A stretch of 64,000 bases of DNA from Eikenella sp. (GTDB lineage: Bacteria > Pseudomonadota > Gammaproteobacteria > Burkholderiales > Neisseriaceae). The stretch is from NCBI GenBank assembly GCA_030528345.1, contig JAUMZB010000003.1, positions 43,612 through 107,611 on the forward strand, in the 5' to 3' direction. The position numbers and the translations under genes were made by a program. Position 1 is the stretch's first letter. Every line of letters begins with the position of its first letter. Below are positions 18,753-30,577 of the stretch, in pieces. Below the pieces are notes generated by a model. The model had not been told where the DNA came from, ran no database searches, and was given only the letters and a program-made list of their open reading frames with translations.

Positions 18753-19766
18753 TCAGCGCCAGCCGTGCAGGTTTTCGCCGGCCAAGGCGGCCAGCATATC
18801 GGTGCAGGCAGGGCTGTCGTTGAGGCAGGGGATGAAGCGGTAGGTTTTGCCGCCGGCGGCGTGGAACTGCTCGCGGCCGGCAATGGCGATTTCTTCCAAA
18901 GTTTCCAGGCAGTCGCTCAGAAAGCCGGGGCAGAAAACATCGAGTTCGTACACTTGCTGCTGTTTGGGCAATTCGTCTAGCAGTGTCTGGGTGGAGGGGC
19001 CGATCCAGCGGTTGCGGCCGAATTGGCTTTGGAAGGCCACGATATAGTCCTGTTCGTCCAATTGCAGGGCTGCGGCCAGCAGGCGTGCGGTGTGGCGGCA
19101 TTCGTCGGGATAGGGGTCGCCTTGGATATGGGCGGATTCGGGAATGCCGTGGAAGCTGAACATCAGTTTGCGCCCGCGGCCGTGCTGCTGCCAGTAGGCT
19201 TCGATGTGGGTTTTCATCGCTTTAATGTAAGCGGGATGGTCGTAGAAACGGCTGACGGTGCGCAGGCTGAATTGGTTGCGCTGTTTGAGCAGGGTATTTA
19301 AGACCTTGTCGACGGCGGCCCCGCTGCTGCTGGCGGCGTATTGCGGATAAAGCGGCAACACCAACAGGCGGCCGATGCCTTGCGCTTTCAGCTCGGCCAG
19401 GGTGTCGGCTACGGCAGGGCGGCCGTAAGTCATGGCAAAGCGTACGGTGAGGTCGGGCAGAGCCTGCTGCAGGGCTTGGGCCTGGCGGGCGGTGAACACG
19501 GCCAAGGGCGATCCTTCCGGCTGCCAGATTTGATGGTAGGCATGGGCACTTTTGCGGGGACGGAAGGGTAAGACCAAGCCGCGTAAAATCGGCTGCCAAA
19601 ACAGTTTGGGCAGTTCGACCACGCGTTGGTCGGACAGGAATTCGCGCAGGTAGGGGCGTACGGCTTCGGCGGTGGGGGCGTCGGGAGTGCCCAGGTTGAT
19701 TAGCAGCACGGCGGTGCCGTTTTGCTGTTTGGGAGCAGGAGGGGGTTCGGGTAAGAAGGCGGGCAT
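18753..19766 (-). CDS. hemH: Ferrochelatase
   Basis: A 337-residue enzyme that inserts Fe(2+) into protoporphyrin IX, the last step of haem synthesis; peripheral on the inner membrane. The ATG follows AAGGAAAACACC. Family motifs: AVLLINLGTPDAPT at the start, YGRPAVADTLAEL, VLPLYPQYAASSSGAA, the catalytic-histidine block LMFSFHGIPESAHIQGDPYPDEC, FQSQFGRNRWIGPSTQTLLDELPK and the late glutamate in CPGFLSDCLETLEEI. Length is typical. The first 16 residues are proline-rich and not conserved. Confidence 0.97.
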   Translation of the reverse strand: MPAFLPEPPPAPKQQNGTAVLLINLGTPDAPTAEAVRPYLREFLSDQRVVELPKLFWQPILRGLVLPFRPRKSAHAYHQIWQPEGSPLAVFTARQAQALQQALPDLTVRFAMTYGRPAVADTLAELKAQGIGRLLVLPLYPQYAASSSGAAVDKVLNTLLKQRNQFSLRTVSRFYDHPAYIKAMKTHIEAYWQQHGRGRKLMFSFHGIPESAHIQGDPYPDECRHTARLLAAALQLDEQDYIVAFQSQFGRNRWIGPSTQTLLDELPKQQQVYELDVFCPGFLSDCLETLEEIAIAGREQFHAAGGKTYRFIPCLNDSPACTDMLAALAGENLHGWR

Positions 19767-19793
19767 GGTGTTTTCCTTGGTGGTGGCGGTGCC

Positions 19794-19821
19794 GGCTACC
19801 TGAAAGCGGTTTCAGGTAGCC
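19794..19821. terminator. DUS hairpin between the ICMT-like gene and hemH
   Basis: GGCTACCTGAAA / TTTCAGGTAGCC, a 12-bp perfect stem with a GCGG loop. The right arm is an exact DUS, the left arm is 11/12. It lies 3' of the gene at 19880-20326 and 5' of hemH. Confidence 0.6.
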
Positions 19822-19879
19822 TGTATTGATTTGGGTGTGTTTGCAGTTAACGGCGGTTTCTTGTGCCGGTGCGGGCCTT

Positions 19880-20326
19880 TTATAGCCAGCGGCGGGTTTG
19901 CCGGCAGTAGCGGCGGTAGGCATCGCCGAATTTTTCGCCGAGCATGCGCTCTTCCGGACCGATTTGGAAGCGGTTCATATACAGCACAAACAGCGGGATG
20001 CCGAACAGTGCCGGCCAGCGGCCGAGCCAGATGCCCCAAGCCGCCAAGAGCAGCGCCATGCCCAGATACATGGGATTGCGGCTGTGGCGGAAGATGCCGC
20101 TGTCTACCAGCGCGCTGGTTTTGTGCGGATGAAACGGGCTGATTGTGGTGCGGTGGCGGCGGAAGGCAAACGCACCGGCGGCCGCTGCGGCCAGGCCGGC
20201 GGCGGCAAGCAAAAGGGGCAGCCATAAAGGCGGCTGCCAAGCGTGGCCGGCGTTCAGGCGGCTGAGGCCGTACATCAGCACGGCGGCAGACAGCATCACC
20301 ACGGGCGGAGGCACTTTCAGTTCCAT
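19880..20326 (-). CDS. ICMT/PEMT-like membrane methyltransferase
   Basis: A 148-residue integral membrane protein. Its C-terminal half has the isoprenylcysteine carboxyl methyltransferase / phospholipid methyltransferase pattern: GIFRHSRNPMYLGMALLLAAWGIWLG and FQIGPEERMLGEKFGDAYRRYCRQTRRWL (the EE motif followed by F-G-x-x-Y-x-x-Y). Three to four hydrophobic segments precede and surround it. These bacterial proteins methylate small or lipid substrates using SAM, but the substrate is unknown. It lies 57 bp downstream of ftsK on the same strand. The ribosome site is weak. Confidence 0.85.
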   Translation of the reverse strand: MELKVPPPVVMLSAAVLMYGLSRLNAGHAWQPPLWLPLLLAAAGLAAAAAGAFAFRRHRTTISPFHPHKTSALVDSGIFRHSRNPMYLGMALLLAAWGIWLGRWPALFGIPLFVLYMNRFQIGPEERMLGEKFGDAYRRYCRQTRRWL

Positions 20327-20383
20327 AGCGGCTGTTTCTTTAGTAATGGGGTCTCAGCCTGAAAGCCTGTTGACGAGAAGGCG

Positions 20384-22765
20384 TCAGAGCACGTCTTTCT
20401 GTGCCAGGATTTTGCGGCTGCCGCCCAAATCGGGCGGCGACACCACGCCGGCATCTTCCAATGCCTGCATCAGATTGGCGGCGCGGTTGTAGCCGATGCG
20501 CAGCTGGCGTTGCAACGAGGAAATCGAGGTTTTGCGCGATTCCAGCACAAAGGCCACGGCCTGGTCGAACATTTCGTCGCTGTTGGCATTGGGGTTGACC
20601 GCGTTGACAGTTTCCTGAGCCGCTTCGCCGCTGAGCAGGCCTTCCACATAGTTGGCCGGTTGCTGGCGCTTGGCAAAGGCCGCCACTTCGTGCACTTCGT
20701 GGTCGCTGACAAACGCGCCTTGCAGGCGGGTGGGGTCGGCATTGCCCGGCTGTAAAAAGAGGAGGTCGCCGTATTTGAGCAGGTCTTCCGCGCCCATTTG
20801 GTCGAGAATGGTGCGGCTGTCGATGCGGCTTTGCACGGTAAAAGCCATGCGGGTGGGAATATTGGCTTTGATCAGGCCGGTCACCACATCCACGCTGGGG
20901 CGCTGGGTGGCCACAATCAGGTGGATGCCGGCGGCGCGCGCTTTTTGCGCCAGGCGGGCGATTTGGGTTTCTACAGCCTTGCGCTCCACCATCATTAGGT
21001 CGGCCAATTCGTCGATTACCACCACGATATAAGGCAGTTTTTCCAAAGGCTCGGGCTGGTCGGGATTGAGGCTGAAGGGGTTGGGCAGGGGTTTGCCGGC
21101 CGCTTGCGCCTCGGCCACTTTGGCGTTGAAGCCGGCCAGATTGCGCACGCCGGCGTGCGCCAGCAGGCGGTAGCGTTTTTCCATTTCGGCCACACACCAA
21201 TTGAGCGCCTGGCCGGCCTCGCGCATATCGGTCACCACCGGGCAGAGCAGGTGGGGGATGTCGGCATACACCGACAATTCCAACATTTTGGGGTCGATCA
21301 TGATGAAGCGCACTTCGTCGGGCGCGGCTTTATACAGCATCGACATAATCATGGCGTTGACGCCCACCGATTTGCCCGAGCCGGTCATGCCGCCCACCAA
21401 AAGATGCGGCATTTTGGCCAAATCGGCCACCACCGGCTGACCGGCGATGTCTTTGCCCAAGGCCACGGTGAGCTTGGATTCGGCCCCGGTAAACACGGGG
21501 GAGGAGAGGATTTCGCGCAGCAGCACTTCCTGCCGTTTTTCGTTCGGCACTTCGATGCCCATGGTGTTTTTACCGGGAATGGTTTCCACCACGCGCACCG
21601 ACTGCATCGACAGCGATCGCGCCAAGTCTTTGGCCAGATTACTGATTTGGCTGCCTTTTACGCCTTGCGCGGGTTCGATTTCGAAGCGGGTGATCACAGG
21701 CCCGGAAATGGCGCTCACCACTTCCACACGAATGCCGAATTCGGCCAGTTTGGCTTCGATGCGCTCGGCCATGCGCTGCAGGGCTTCGGGGTCGATTTCG
21801 GCTTGGCTGCCTTTGGGCTGCGACAGCAGCTGGATGTCGGGCAGGCGGTAGCCGTCTTCTTCGGCGGCCGCTTTGTTGTCGAACAAGTCTTTTTGGCGCT
21901 GCGGGGGGGGCGCCTCCACGCCGGGCGGCGCGGCGCCCGATTGCACGGAAAGCAGACGGCGGTTGCTGCTGGCGCCGGTAACGGTTTCCACTTTTTCCGC
22001 CGTGATGTTTTGGGCTTGGCGCACCATGCGGCGGGTGAATTTGGCATTGGGGATGTCTTTGATGAAACGGTGCGGTTTGCGGATTAAACGGTACCACAAC
22101 CACTCGGCCTGCGCGCCGGCTTTTTCCAATAGCGTCAACCAAGACACCTGCAGCAGAAGCGAGAGGCCGGCCATAATCAGCACCAGCAGCACCAACAGGC
22201 TGCCTGAAACGCCCAACAGACGGGTAAACACGCCGCCCAGCGATTGACCCGCCAAGCCGCCGGCACCCACCGGCAGGCTGTTTTGCAATTCTGCCGACCA
22301 AACGGCTGCTTCCAAGAGCGGGCTGGCAAACAGCAGCAGGGCAATGCCCGCCAGGCCGAGCAGGGGGTTGTAGGGTTTGTCGCGGTTGAGCTTGACCGTG
22401 CGGAAATTGCGGTAGAGCCAAACCAGGGCGGCGGGCAACAACCACCACACCGAGAGGCCGAACAGATAATAAGCGATGTCGGCGGTGTAGGCGCCGATGA
22501 GGCCGGCCAGATTGTGCGGTGCGGCGGTATCGGGAATGCTGCGCGACCAAGCGGGGTCGCCCATGCTGAAGCTGGCCAGTGCCAGGGCGGTGCAGACGGT
22601 AAAAAGCAGCACCAGCAGCCACAGCACGTCGGCCAGCAGATTGACGGCGTCGGAAGGCGCCACTACCGGCTTGGCTTTGCCGCCGGTGTCGAGTTTGGGT
22701 TTGGCCGGTGCGGCTTTGGCGGCACGCTTTTTGGCCGCGGAGGGAGAAGACGGTTTTCGGCTCAT
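20384..22765 (-). CDS. ftsK: DNA translocase FtsK
   Basis: A 793-residue divisome protein that pumps chromosome ends across the septum and activates XerCD at dif. After a basic N-terminus there are four to five membrane segments (about 50-215), a short linker with the proline/glutamine-rich stretch [14 protein letters not shown], the alpha-beta motor domain with Walker [15 protein letters not shown] (about 430) and Walker [14 protein letters not shown], and the C-terminal gamma winged helix ([29 protein letters not shown]) that reads KOPS-type sequences. The start at 22765 is chosen because the extended -10 box at 22839-22847 leaves no room for a longer product. The linker is short, as in Neisseria. 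Confidence 0.96.
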   Translation of the reverse strand: MSRKPSSPSAAKKRAAKAAPAKPKLDTGGKAKPVVAPSDAVNLLADVLWLLVLLFTVCTALALASFSMGDPAWSRSIPDTAAPHNLAGLIGAYTADIAYYLFGLSVWWLLPAALVWLYRNFRTVKLNRDKPYNPLLGLAGIALLLFASPLLEAAVWSAELQNSLPVGAGGLAGQSLGGVFTRLLGVSGSLLVLLVLIMAGLSLLLQVSWLTLLEKAGAQAEWLWYRLIRKPHRFIKDIPNAKFTRRMVRQAQNITAEKVETVTGASSNRRLLSVQSGAAPPGVEAPPPQRQKDLFDNKAAAEEDGYRLPDIQLLSQPKGSQAEIDPEALQRMAERIEAKLAEFGIRVEVVSAISGPVITRFEIEPAQGVKGSQISNLAKDLARSLSMQSVRVVETIPGKNTMGIEVPNEKRQEVLLREILSSPVFTGAESKLTVALGKDIAGQPVVADLAKMPHLLVGGMTGSGKSVGVNAMIMSMLYKAAPDEVRFIMIDPKMLELSVYADIPHLLCPVVTDMREAGQALNWCVAEMEKRYRLLAHAGVRNLAGFNAKVAEAQAAGKPLPNPFSLNPDQPEPLEKLPYIVVVIDELADLMMVERKAVETQIARLAQKARAAGIHLIVATQRPSVDVVTGLIKANIPTRMAFTVQSRIDSRTILDQMGAEDLLKYGDLLFLQPGNADPTRLQGAFVSDHEVHEVAAFAKRQQPANYVEGLLSGEAAQETVNAVNPNANSDEMFDQAVAFVLESRKTSISSLQRQLRIGYNRAANLMQALEDAGVVSPPDLGGSRKILAQKDVL

Positions 22766-22838
22766 GTAGGGCGGGGCTGCGTCGGGCAGCGTTGGACAAT
22801 CGGTGTCGCGCGGCGGCGGCCGGCGCGGCAAAGGGCGC

Positions 22839-22847
22839 ATTATAGCA
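22839..22847 (-). promoter_or_regulatory. Extended -10 promoter of ftsK
   Basis: On the minus strand TGCTATAAT: a consensus -10 with the TGn extension, 74 bp upstream of the chosen ftsK start. No good -35, as usual for extended -10 promoters. Confidence 0.65.
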
Positions 22848-22886
22848 CCGGACGGCCGGATATTTCGGTATTCGGCCGCTGAAAAA

Positions 22887-22923
22887 GGCTGCCTGAACAG
22901 CCCGGAACGATTTCAGGTAGCCT
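22887..22923. repeat. DUS hairpin 3' of the methyltransferase gene (copy 1 of a direct repeat)
   Basis: AGGCTGCCTGAA (one base off the Eikenella DUS) and TTCAGGTAGCCT surround the loop CAGCCCGGAACGAT. The same structure recurs at 23677-23714, on the other side of the methyltransferase gene. Confidence 0.7.
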
Positions 22924-22956
22924 GAAATACAAGCGGTGCTATGCCGACGAAGAGTC

Positions 22957-23652
22957 TTAAATGGCAACAGAAGATGGGGCGCGGCGCAACCGCCAGGCAG
23001 TAAAGCCCAAACTCTGCCAATACGGCTCGGGCGCTTCGAAACCGCATGTTTTTGCCAATGCATCCAGTCCGTCGGGGGTGAGCGGAAAAAATTCCTGCTG
23101 CAAACGGTTGCGTAGCAATTCGAGCTCGCTGTCGGGCAGGCCTTGGGTGCGGGCATACTGCACCAGGCATTCGGTCTGCCCGCCGTATTGTATGGCCAAG
23201 TCGGCCAGCAGCAGGGGAGCACTCGGTTTCAAACGGCGGGCGGCTTGCCGCAGCAGCGCACTCTTTTCCCTTATATCGGGCAGAAAGTGCATCACAAACA
23301 GGCACAGGGCTGCGTCGTAGTCGGGCACCTCCGGCAGTTCTTCCAGCAAACCGTGATGCCAACAGACGGTATTCGGCAAGCGTACCGCTTTTCGCTTGGC
23401 CTGTTCGAGCATGGCTAAGGAGGGGTCTAGGGCGGTGAAAGCGGATTGCGGCCGACTATCGGCAAGGGATAACAGCTCGGTGCCGGTGCCGACGCCGATC
23501 AATAAGATGCGGGCATCGGCGGGCAGAGTATGCAAGACGGCGGTATTGAGGCGGTGCAGCCCGGCATAGCCGGGAATCAGGCGGGTAATCCGTTGGTCGT
23601 ATCCGGCTGCACCGGAGCCGTCAAAACGGTGTTCGGGTAATGTTCGGCACAT
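22957..23652 (-). CDS. Class I SAM-dependent methyltransferase
   Basis: A 231-residue Rossmann-fold methyltransferase, with AAGGAG 9 nt before the ATG. Motif I is ILLIGVGTGTELLSLA (about 49-64), then FTALDPSLAMLEQAK (motif II acidic residue), DYDAALCLFVMHFLP (motif IV) and LLLADLAI. The closest general type is the methyltransferase type 11/12 group acting on small molecules; the substrate cannot be inferred. It sits between two near-identical DUS-containing repeats (22881-22925 and 23671-23716), unlike its neighbours, which suggests it can be gained or lost as a cassette. Confidence 0.85.
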   Translation of the reverse strand: MCRTLPEHRFDGSGAAGYDQRITRLIPGYAGLHRLNTAVLHTLPADARILLIGVGTGTELLSLADSRPQSAFTALDPSLAMLEQAKRKAVRLPNTVCWHHGLLEELPEVPDYDAALCLFVMHFLPDIREKSALLRQAARRLKPSAPLLLADLAIQYGGQTECLVQYARTQGLPDSELELLRNRLQQEFFPLTPDGLDALAKTCGFEAPEPYWQSLGFTAWRLRRAPSSVAI

Positions 23653-23676
23653 GGGGAATGGCTCCTTGATGAAAAA

Positions 23677-23714
23677 AGGCTACCTGAACAGCCCGGAGCG
23701 GTTTCAGGTAGCCT
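23677..23714. repeat. DUS hairpin 3' of maeB (copy 2 of a direct repeat)
   Basis: AGGCTACCTGAA and TTCAGGTAGCCT around the loop CAGCCCGGAGCGGT; 17 bp past the maeB stop, so also a probable maeB terminator. Loop and flanks match copy 1 at 22887-22923 with only a few differences. Confidence 0.7.
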
Positions 23715-23730
23715 GACGGAGAAGGCGGTC

Positions 23731-26016
<2,286 letters not shown>

Positions 26017-26096
26017 GGAAAATCCTTGTTGCGGGTGTTTGGGTGCGGAGGCGTTTCAGGCGGCCTGCCGGGGAAAGGGGCTACCTGAAAGGCGGA

Positions 26097-26657
26097 TTAC
26101 TGTGCCGGTTGGGGGGCGGCTTGGTGCATGGGTTGCAGGGTGAGGCTTTGGCCTTGGTTGGTTTCCCAGCGGCCCTGCACGCGCCATTGGCCGGCTTCGT
26201 CTTCCACGCGCACATACCAGTGGTGGGTGGGCGGCAGCGTCTTGAAAACGGCGGTGTATTCTACTTGATTGCCCGACTGGGCGGCATTCCCCTGCCGCTG
26301 CAGCACCACGCTTTGGTCGTGCTCGCTGCGGGCGGGGTGCAGCCAGAGCAGGCGCAGTTTGCCGTCGGAGCCGATTTGGCCGCTGAGCAGCACTTTGGCA
26401 CGGTCGTTATCGGGGTTGACCAGCACTTGGGCGCGGATGCCGCGCGCTTGGGCGGCTTGGTCGCGTTCCAGCTCCAAACCGATGTTTTTGCCTTCTTTAT
26501 AGTAGTCGTCGGTCACCATGGAAGGCTTGTTGCGGTTGGCGGCCAGATGGTAGGTGTAGAGGGCGGCGAACACAACAATAACGGGGCCGGCGGCCAAGAG
26601 CCAGGGCCAGGGTTCGCGGTACCAGGGATTGGCCTTGCGCTTATTGCTCAAAATCAT
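26097..26657 (-). CDS. ccoH: FixH/CcoH family protein
   Basis: A 186-residue protein with one N-terminal transmembrane helix (PWPWLLAAGPVIVVFAALYTYHLA) after a short cytosolic head, and a periplasmic domain. The signature following the helix is SMVTDDYYKEGKNIGLELERDQAA, typical of FixH (V-x-D-D-Y-Y-K-x-G). FixH/CcoH proteins are needed for assembly or stability of cbb3-type cytochrome c oxidase. Its ATG overlaps the ccoG stop by 4 bp (ATGA), so it is translationally coupled to ccoG. The ccoNOPQ genes are not in this window. Confidence 0.88.
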   Translation of the reverse strand: MILSNKRKANPWYREPWPWLLAAGPVIVVFAALYTYHLAANRNKPSMVTDDYYKEGKNIGLELERDQAAQARGIRAQVLVNPDNDRAKVLLSGQIGSDGKLRLLWLHPARSEHDQSVVLQRQGNAAQSGNQVEYTAVFKTLPPTHHWYVRVEDEAGQWRVQGRWETNQGQSLTLQPMHQAAPQPAQ

Positions 26658-28093
26658 TCTCCGATAAAAGTGCTTTTCTCGCTGATGGTGCTGCTGTCTT
26701 CGGGGTCTTGCGCATCGGCGTAGCGGAAGGTGAAGCGGATGGGGTTGCTGCCTTTTTCCGCATACTCCGGAATCACGGCTACCTGAACCGGTACGGTGAT
26801 GGTCTGGCCGCCTTCGAGGCGCAGGCCGTCGGCGGGCAGGCCGGACATCTTGATGTCTTCCAAGCCTTCCACTTCGGCGGTGAGGATTTTCACGTCTTCG
26901 CTGGCGTTGATGATGCGCAGGTTGTAGGCGTTTTCCAGCCAGCCTTCTTTGTTTTGGCGCACCATCACGCCGCGGTCTTTGATCACGTCCACGCGCACGG
27001 TTTGGCGGAAGAACAGGCTCACAATCAGGCCGGCGGCCACTACGGCCAATACCGCGCCGTAGCCCACCACGCGGGGGCGCAGCAGGCGGCCGGGGATTTT
27101 GTTTTCCGGGTATTCTTTTGCCAATGCACCTTCGGTGGTGTAGCGGATCAGGCCGCGCGGATAATTCATTTTATCCATGATTTCGTCGCAGGCATCGATA
27201 CAGGCGGCGCAGCCTATGCACTGGTATTGCAGGCCGTCGCGGATGTCGATGCCGGTGGGGCACACCTGCACGCACATGGTGCAGTTGATGCAGTCGCCCA
27301 GTCCGGTTTCTTCGCGGCCGACATTCTTTTTGCGCGCGCCGCGCGGTTCGCCGCGCCCGGCGTCGTAGGAAATGATCAGCGTGTCGTGGTCGAACATCGC
27401 GCTTTGGAAGCGGGCGTAGGGGCACATGTGCAGGCACACCTGTTCGCGCATGATGTGGCCCATCAGCCAAGTCATCAAGCCGTAGAAAGCGGCGGCAAAC
27501 AGGGCGGCGCCCGAAATGGCGGCGAAGTTCAGGCTGAAAATATCGGCCGTCAGTTCGCGGATGGGCACAAACCAGCCGGCAAAGGTGATGCCGGTCCAAG
27601 CGGCCACCGCGAAAATCAGCAGGTATTTGGTGAGCTTGATGCGGATTTTGCGCAAATTCCACGGCTCTTTATCCAGCTTCAGCCGCTTGTTGCGGTCGCC
27701 TTCCACCAAGTGGTCGATCCACAGCATGATTTCGGTGTACACCGTTTGCGGACAGGCGTAACCGCACCACAAACGGCCGGCAATGGTGGTCCACCAAAAC
27801 AGGCCGAAGGCCGAGAGCAGCAGGATGCCCGTGAGGTAGATCAGGTCGCCCGGCACCAGGGTGAGGCCGAATATATAGAAGTGGCGGCCGGGAATATCGA
27901 ACCAGACGGCTTGGCGGTCGCCCCACATCAGCCACGGAATGCCGTAAAACACCAGTTGGGTGGCGATGACGGCGAGGATGCGCCAATTGGCAAAGCGGCC
28001 TTTGGCCAGCTTGGGATGGATGCGCTTGCTGCCTTGATAGAGGCTGATAACCTGTTCTTTGGGCTGTGTCTTTTGCTCGGATTGCTGACTCAT
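26654..28093 (-). CDS. ccoG: Cytochrome c oxidase accessory protein CcoG (FixG/RdxA)
   Basis: A 479-residue membrane iron-sulphur protein involved in copper handling for cbb3 oxidase assembly. It has an N-terminal polyferredoxin-like membrane part (about five helices; WCGYACPQTVYTEI), the CLHMCPYARFQSAMFD motif, then two 4Fe-4S clusters (CINCTMCVQVCPTGIDIRDGLQYQCIGCAACIDACDEIMDKM), one more helix, and a C-terminal immunoglobulin-like periplasmic domain (about 365-470). First gene of a two-gene operon with ccoH. A near-DUS lies in the gene at 26779-26790. Confidence 0.95.
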   Translation of the reverse strand: MSQQSEQKTQPKEQVISLYQGSKRIHPKLAKGRFANWRILAVIATQLVFYGIPWLMWGDRQAVWFDIPGRHFYIFGLTLVPGDLIYLTGILLLSAFGLFWWTTIAGRLWCGYACPQTVYTEIMLWIDHLVEGDRNKRLKLDKEPWNLRKIRIKLTKYLLIFAVAAWTGITFAGWFVPIRELTADIFSLNFAAISGAALFAAAFYGLMTWLMGHIMREQVCLHMCPYARFQSAMFDHDTLIISYDAGRGEPRGARKKNVGREETGLGDCINCTMCVQVCPTGIDIRDGLQYQCIGCAACIDACDEIMDKMNYPRGLIRYTTEGALAKEYPENKIPGRLLRPRVVGYGAVLAVVAAGLIVSLFFRQTVRVDVIKDRGVMVRQNKEGWLENAYNLRIINASEDVKILTAEVEGLEDIKMSGLPADGLRLEGGQTITVPVQVAVIPEYAEKGSNPIRFTFRYADAQDPEDSSTISEKSTFIGE

Positions 28094-28322
28094 GGCAAAG
28101 TGTTCCTAAAACGGTGCCGGTAGCATATATTATGATTTTCATGGTGATGCATGGTGCGGCCGCTCCGGCAATGCGCCGCGATTATACGCCCCTGTCAGGC
28201 GGCCTGCCAGCCTTGGCCGCTTTTGTGTGCGGTACTTGGCCGATATGCCTTTTTATCGGGCTTTCGGGCTACCTGAAAAACCGCTACACTCCGTTCCTTT
28301 TGATATAAATGAAAGCAGCATC

Positions 28323-29369
28323 ATGAGAACATCCCCCGTCCGTGCCGGCATTGTCGGCGCCACCGGCTACACCGGCGTGGAACTGCTGCGTCTGTTGGCC
28401 CGCCACCCTCAGGTGAGGGTGGCGGCGGTCACCAGCCGCAGCGAAGCCGGTGTGCACATTGCCGATTATTTCCCCTCGCTGCGCGGTGTGTACGATTTGG
28501 TGTTCCAAGCGCCGGATGCGGCGGATTTGGCCGCCTGCGACGTGGTGTTCTTTGCCACCCCGCACGGTGTGGCGATGCGGGATGCGCCGGCGCTGCTGGA
28601 AAAAGGCGTGCGGGTGGTGGATTTGTCGGCCGACTTCCGCCTGCAAGACATTCCCGCATGGGAGCGCTGGTACGGCATGCCGTTTACCGCGGAGGAAGCC
28701 TTGCGGGAAGCAGTATACGGTTTGTGCGAACTGAACCGCGAAGCCATCCGCAGCGCCCGCCTGGTGGCCAACCCCGGCTGTTACCCCACCTGCGTGAGTC
28801 TGCCCTTGATTCCGCTGTTGAAAGCCGGCGCGGTGCAAACCGGCCGCCCGCTGATTGCCGACTGCAAATCCGGCGTTTCCGGCGCCGGGCGCAAAGCGGC
28901 GGTGGGCACCCTGTTGTGCGAAGCGGGCGACAATTTCAAGGCTTACGGCGTGGCCGGCCACCGCCACCTGCCCGAAATCCGCCAAACCATTGCCGGCCTG
29001 CAAAACGGCGTGGCCGGGCATCTGGTGTTTGTGCCGCATCTCACGCCGATGATCCGCGGCATGCACGCCACCACTTATGTGCATTTGGAAGCCGGTGTTG
29101 ATCCGCAGGCGTTGTTGGCCGAATATTATGCCGACAGCCCGTTTGTGGACGTGCTGCCGGCCGGCAGCACGCCGGAAACGCGCAGCGTGCGCGGCGGCAA
29201 CGTCTGCCGCATCGGCGTGCAGCGCGCACCCGACAGCGAAGTCTGGATTCTCTTGAGCGTGCAGGACAATCTGGTCAAAGGCGCGGCAGGGCAGGCGGTG
29301 CAGAATATGAACATTATGTTCGGCTTCGATGAAGGTGCCGGTTTGGATAGCGTGCCTTTATTGCCTTAA
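28323..29369 (+). CDS. argC: N-acetyl-gamma-glutamyl-phosphate reductase
   Basis: A 348-residue NADP-dependent reductase, third step of arginine synthesis: N-acetylglutamyl phosphate to the semialdehyde. The start [29 protein letters not shown] has the Rossmann GxTGxxG fingerprint. The catalytic cysteine is in [11 protein letters not shown] (about 150), followed by [13 protein letters not shown] and [18 protein letters not shown]. The long type-1 form (about 345 residues) is represented. Divergent from ccoG across 229 bp that hold an 11/12 DUS (28267-28278). The ribosome site is weak (GAAAGCAG). Confidence 0.96.
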   Translation: MRTSPVRAGIVGATGYTGVELLRLLARHPQVRVAAVTSRSEAGVHIADYFPSLRGVYDLVFQAPDAADLAACDVVFFATPHGVAMRDAPALLEKGVRVVDLSADFRLQDIPAWERWYGMPFTAEEALREAVYGLCELNREAIRSARLVANPGCYPTCVSLPLIPLLKAGAVQTGRPLIADCKSGVSGAGRKAAVGTLLCEAGDNFKAYGVAGHRHLPEIRQTIAGLQNGVAGHLVFVPHLTPMIRGMHATTYVHLEAGVDPQALLAEYYADSPFVDVLPAGSTPETRSVRGGNVCRIGVQRAPDSEVWILLSVQDNLVKGAAGQAVQNMNIMFGFDEGAGLDSVPLLP

Positions 29370-29387
29370 ATATCTGTCTTTATAAGC

Positions 29388-29424
29388 AAACAGGCTACCT
29401 GAAATGCTTTCAGGTAGCCTGTTT
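29388..29424. terminator. Bidirectional DUS terminator between argC and the BPSS1780-type gene
   Basis: AAACAGGCTACCTGAAA / TTTCAGGTAGCCTGTTT: a perfect 17-bp stem with a 3-nt loop (TGC). A-run at one base and T-run at the other give both convergent genes an intrinsic terminator; both arms contain exact DUS. Confidence 0.85.
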
Positions 29425-29439
29425 GGCATGAGGTCATAA

Positions 29440-30306
29440 TCAGCCGTCCAATTCGGCATTGGTCCACACGCTGAGGTAGGAAACATAGCTGACCAAGCTG
29501 TTCCACACGCTGAAAAACAACAAAGCCGGAATGCCGAGCAGAACCATCAGGACAAGGGCAAGGGATTGGGGCAGGATGCCGCCCAGCAGCGCGGCCAGCA
29601 AACCGAATGCGATGGCCAAGCCAATCAAGGCCAGCACATAAACCAGTAGCGGCAGCAGGTTGGCCAAACCGCCTCGGAAACTCATGCCGATGGCTCGGAC
29701 GGGGGATACGTCATGCAGCATCACCAAAGCAGGCGTAAACCAAGTAATCAGCACGATGCCCAGCCCCACCAGTATGCTGACGATGATGACGGCAAGCAGA
29801 AGGCCGCCCCAATTCTGGCTTAAAGCGGCATAGTTAAAACTGATGCCGAACAGCAGAAAAACGGGCACAGCAACCGCCAGCAATAAGCCGAGAATGAGGA
29901 GGAATTGGAGCAGACCCAAAACCAGAACTTCTTTAAATTTCAGCTGGAAGCCGGCAAACAGGCCGCCGATTTCCAGTTCGCCGTTTTCCACTTGCGAAGC
30001 GGCGCAATAAACCATGCCGCATATCAGAAAAATGCTCAGCAAAAATGACAGTATCGAGCCGATCCATGCCACTTCGGGCGGTAAAAGCTGTTCGGCAGCG
30101 CTAAGCGGCAGGCTGCACAACAGTGCGATCAGGGCGATCAGCAGCCACATGCCCCAGCGTTCGCGGAAAATCGAGAAGGCTTGCGGAATCCAAGCCCAGC
30201 CGGTGGCGGCCGGGCAGCGGTTGGGGGCGGCCAGCAGGCTCACTTCTCCGCCGTCTTCCGGTTCGCCGCCGGATTCGGGGGTCCGATACAGGTCATACAT
30301 ACTCAT
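29440..30306 (-). CDS. BPSS1780-type membrane protein, function unknown
   Basis: A 288-residue polytopic membrane protein with AGGAG 8 nt before the ATG. A hydrophilic head (1-37) is followed by six or seven hydrophobic segments. The head-to-helix junction AATGWAWIPQAFSIFRERWGMWLLIALIALL and the internal GGLLLAVIIVSILVGLGIVLITWFTPALVMLHDVSPVRAIGMSFRGGLANLLPLLVY are typical of the BPSS1780 family of proteobacterial membrane proteins, for which no function is established. Monocistronic; DUS terminator downstream. Confidence 0.8.
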   Translation of the reverse strand: MSMYDLYRTPESGGEPEDGGEVSLLAAPNRCPAATGWAWIPQAFSIFRERWGMWLLIALIALLCSLPLSAAEQLLPPEVAWIGSILSFLLSIFLICGMVYCAASQVENGELEIGGLFAGFQLKFKEVLVLGLLQFLLILGLLLAVAVPVFLLFGISFNYAALSQNWGGLLLAVIIVSILVGLGIVLITWFTPALVMLHDVSPVRAIGMSFRGGLANLLPLLVYVLALIGLAIAFGLLAALLGGILPQSLALVLMVLLGIPALLFFSVWNSLVSYVSYLSVWTNAELDG

Positions 30307-30461
30307 GATTTACTTCTCCTAAGAAAAAATTAACGCGATTTTAAGAAGTAAACGCTCGGGATTCAAGTGGCAGCCGGTTGTTTGTTCGGATAGGCAATCT
30401 GCCGCATCGGTTTGTTTTCAGGTAGCCTGCGGTGAGGCGAGGGAGAGCGCTCAATTGAAAT

Positions 30462-30476
30462 TAGACAAAATGTATA
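30462..30476. promoter_or_regulatory. Candidate operator 1 upstream of leuA
   Basis: TAGACAAAATGTATA, matching the site at 30578-30592 in 12 of 15 positions. The half sites TAGAC / GTATA are a 4/5 inverted repeat around AAAAT. It lies 30 bp upstream of the putative -35. Proposed as a site for the HTH domain at the N-terminus of the LeuA fusion; inference only. Confidence 0.4.
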
Positions 30477-30505
30477 CGGAAATTCAGACCGGGTAAAAAT
30501 CGGGC

Positions 30506-30534
30506 TTGCGTGCATGTCCAATTATGCGTATATT
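30506..30534 (+). promoter_or_regulatory. Possible promoter of leuA
   Basis: TTGCGT (30506-30511), 17 bp, TATATT (30529-30534). The -10 is 5/6, the -35 only keeps TTG. Transcription would start near 30541, about 54 nt before the first ATG. Confidence 0.45.
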
Positions 30535-30577
30535 GCGGCCGGCAAACCGCAGCTGTCTGCAGGTTGAGATTAATTTC

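Noticed and set aside
21104..22087. Long plus-strand reading frame opposite ftsK
   Set aside because: It runs antisense to the well-supported ftsK, has no family match, and such shadows are common in GC-rich coding DNA.
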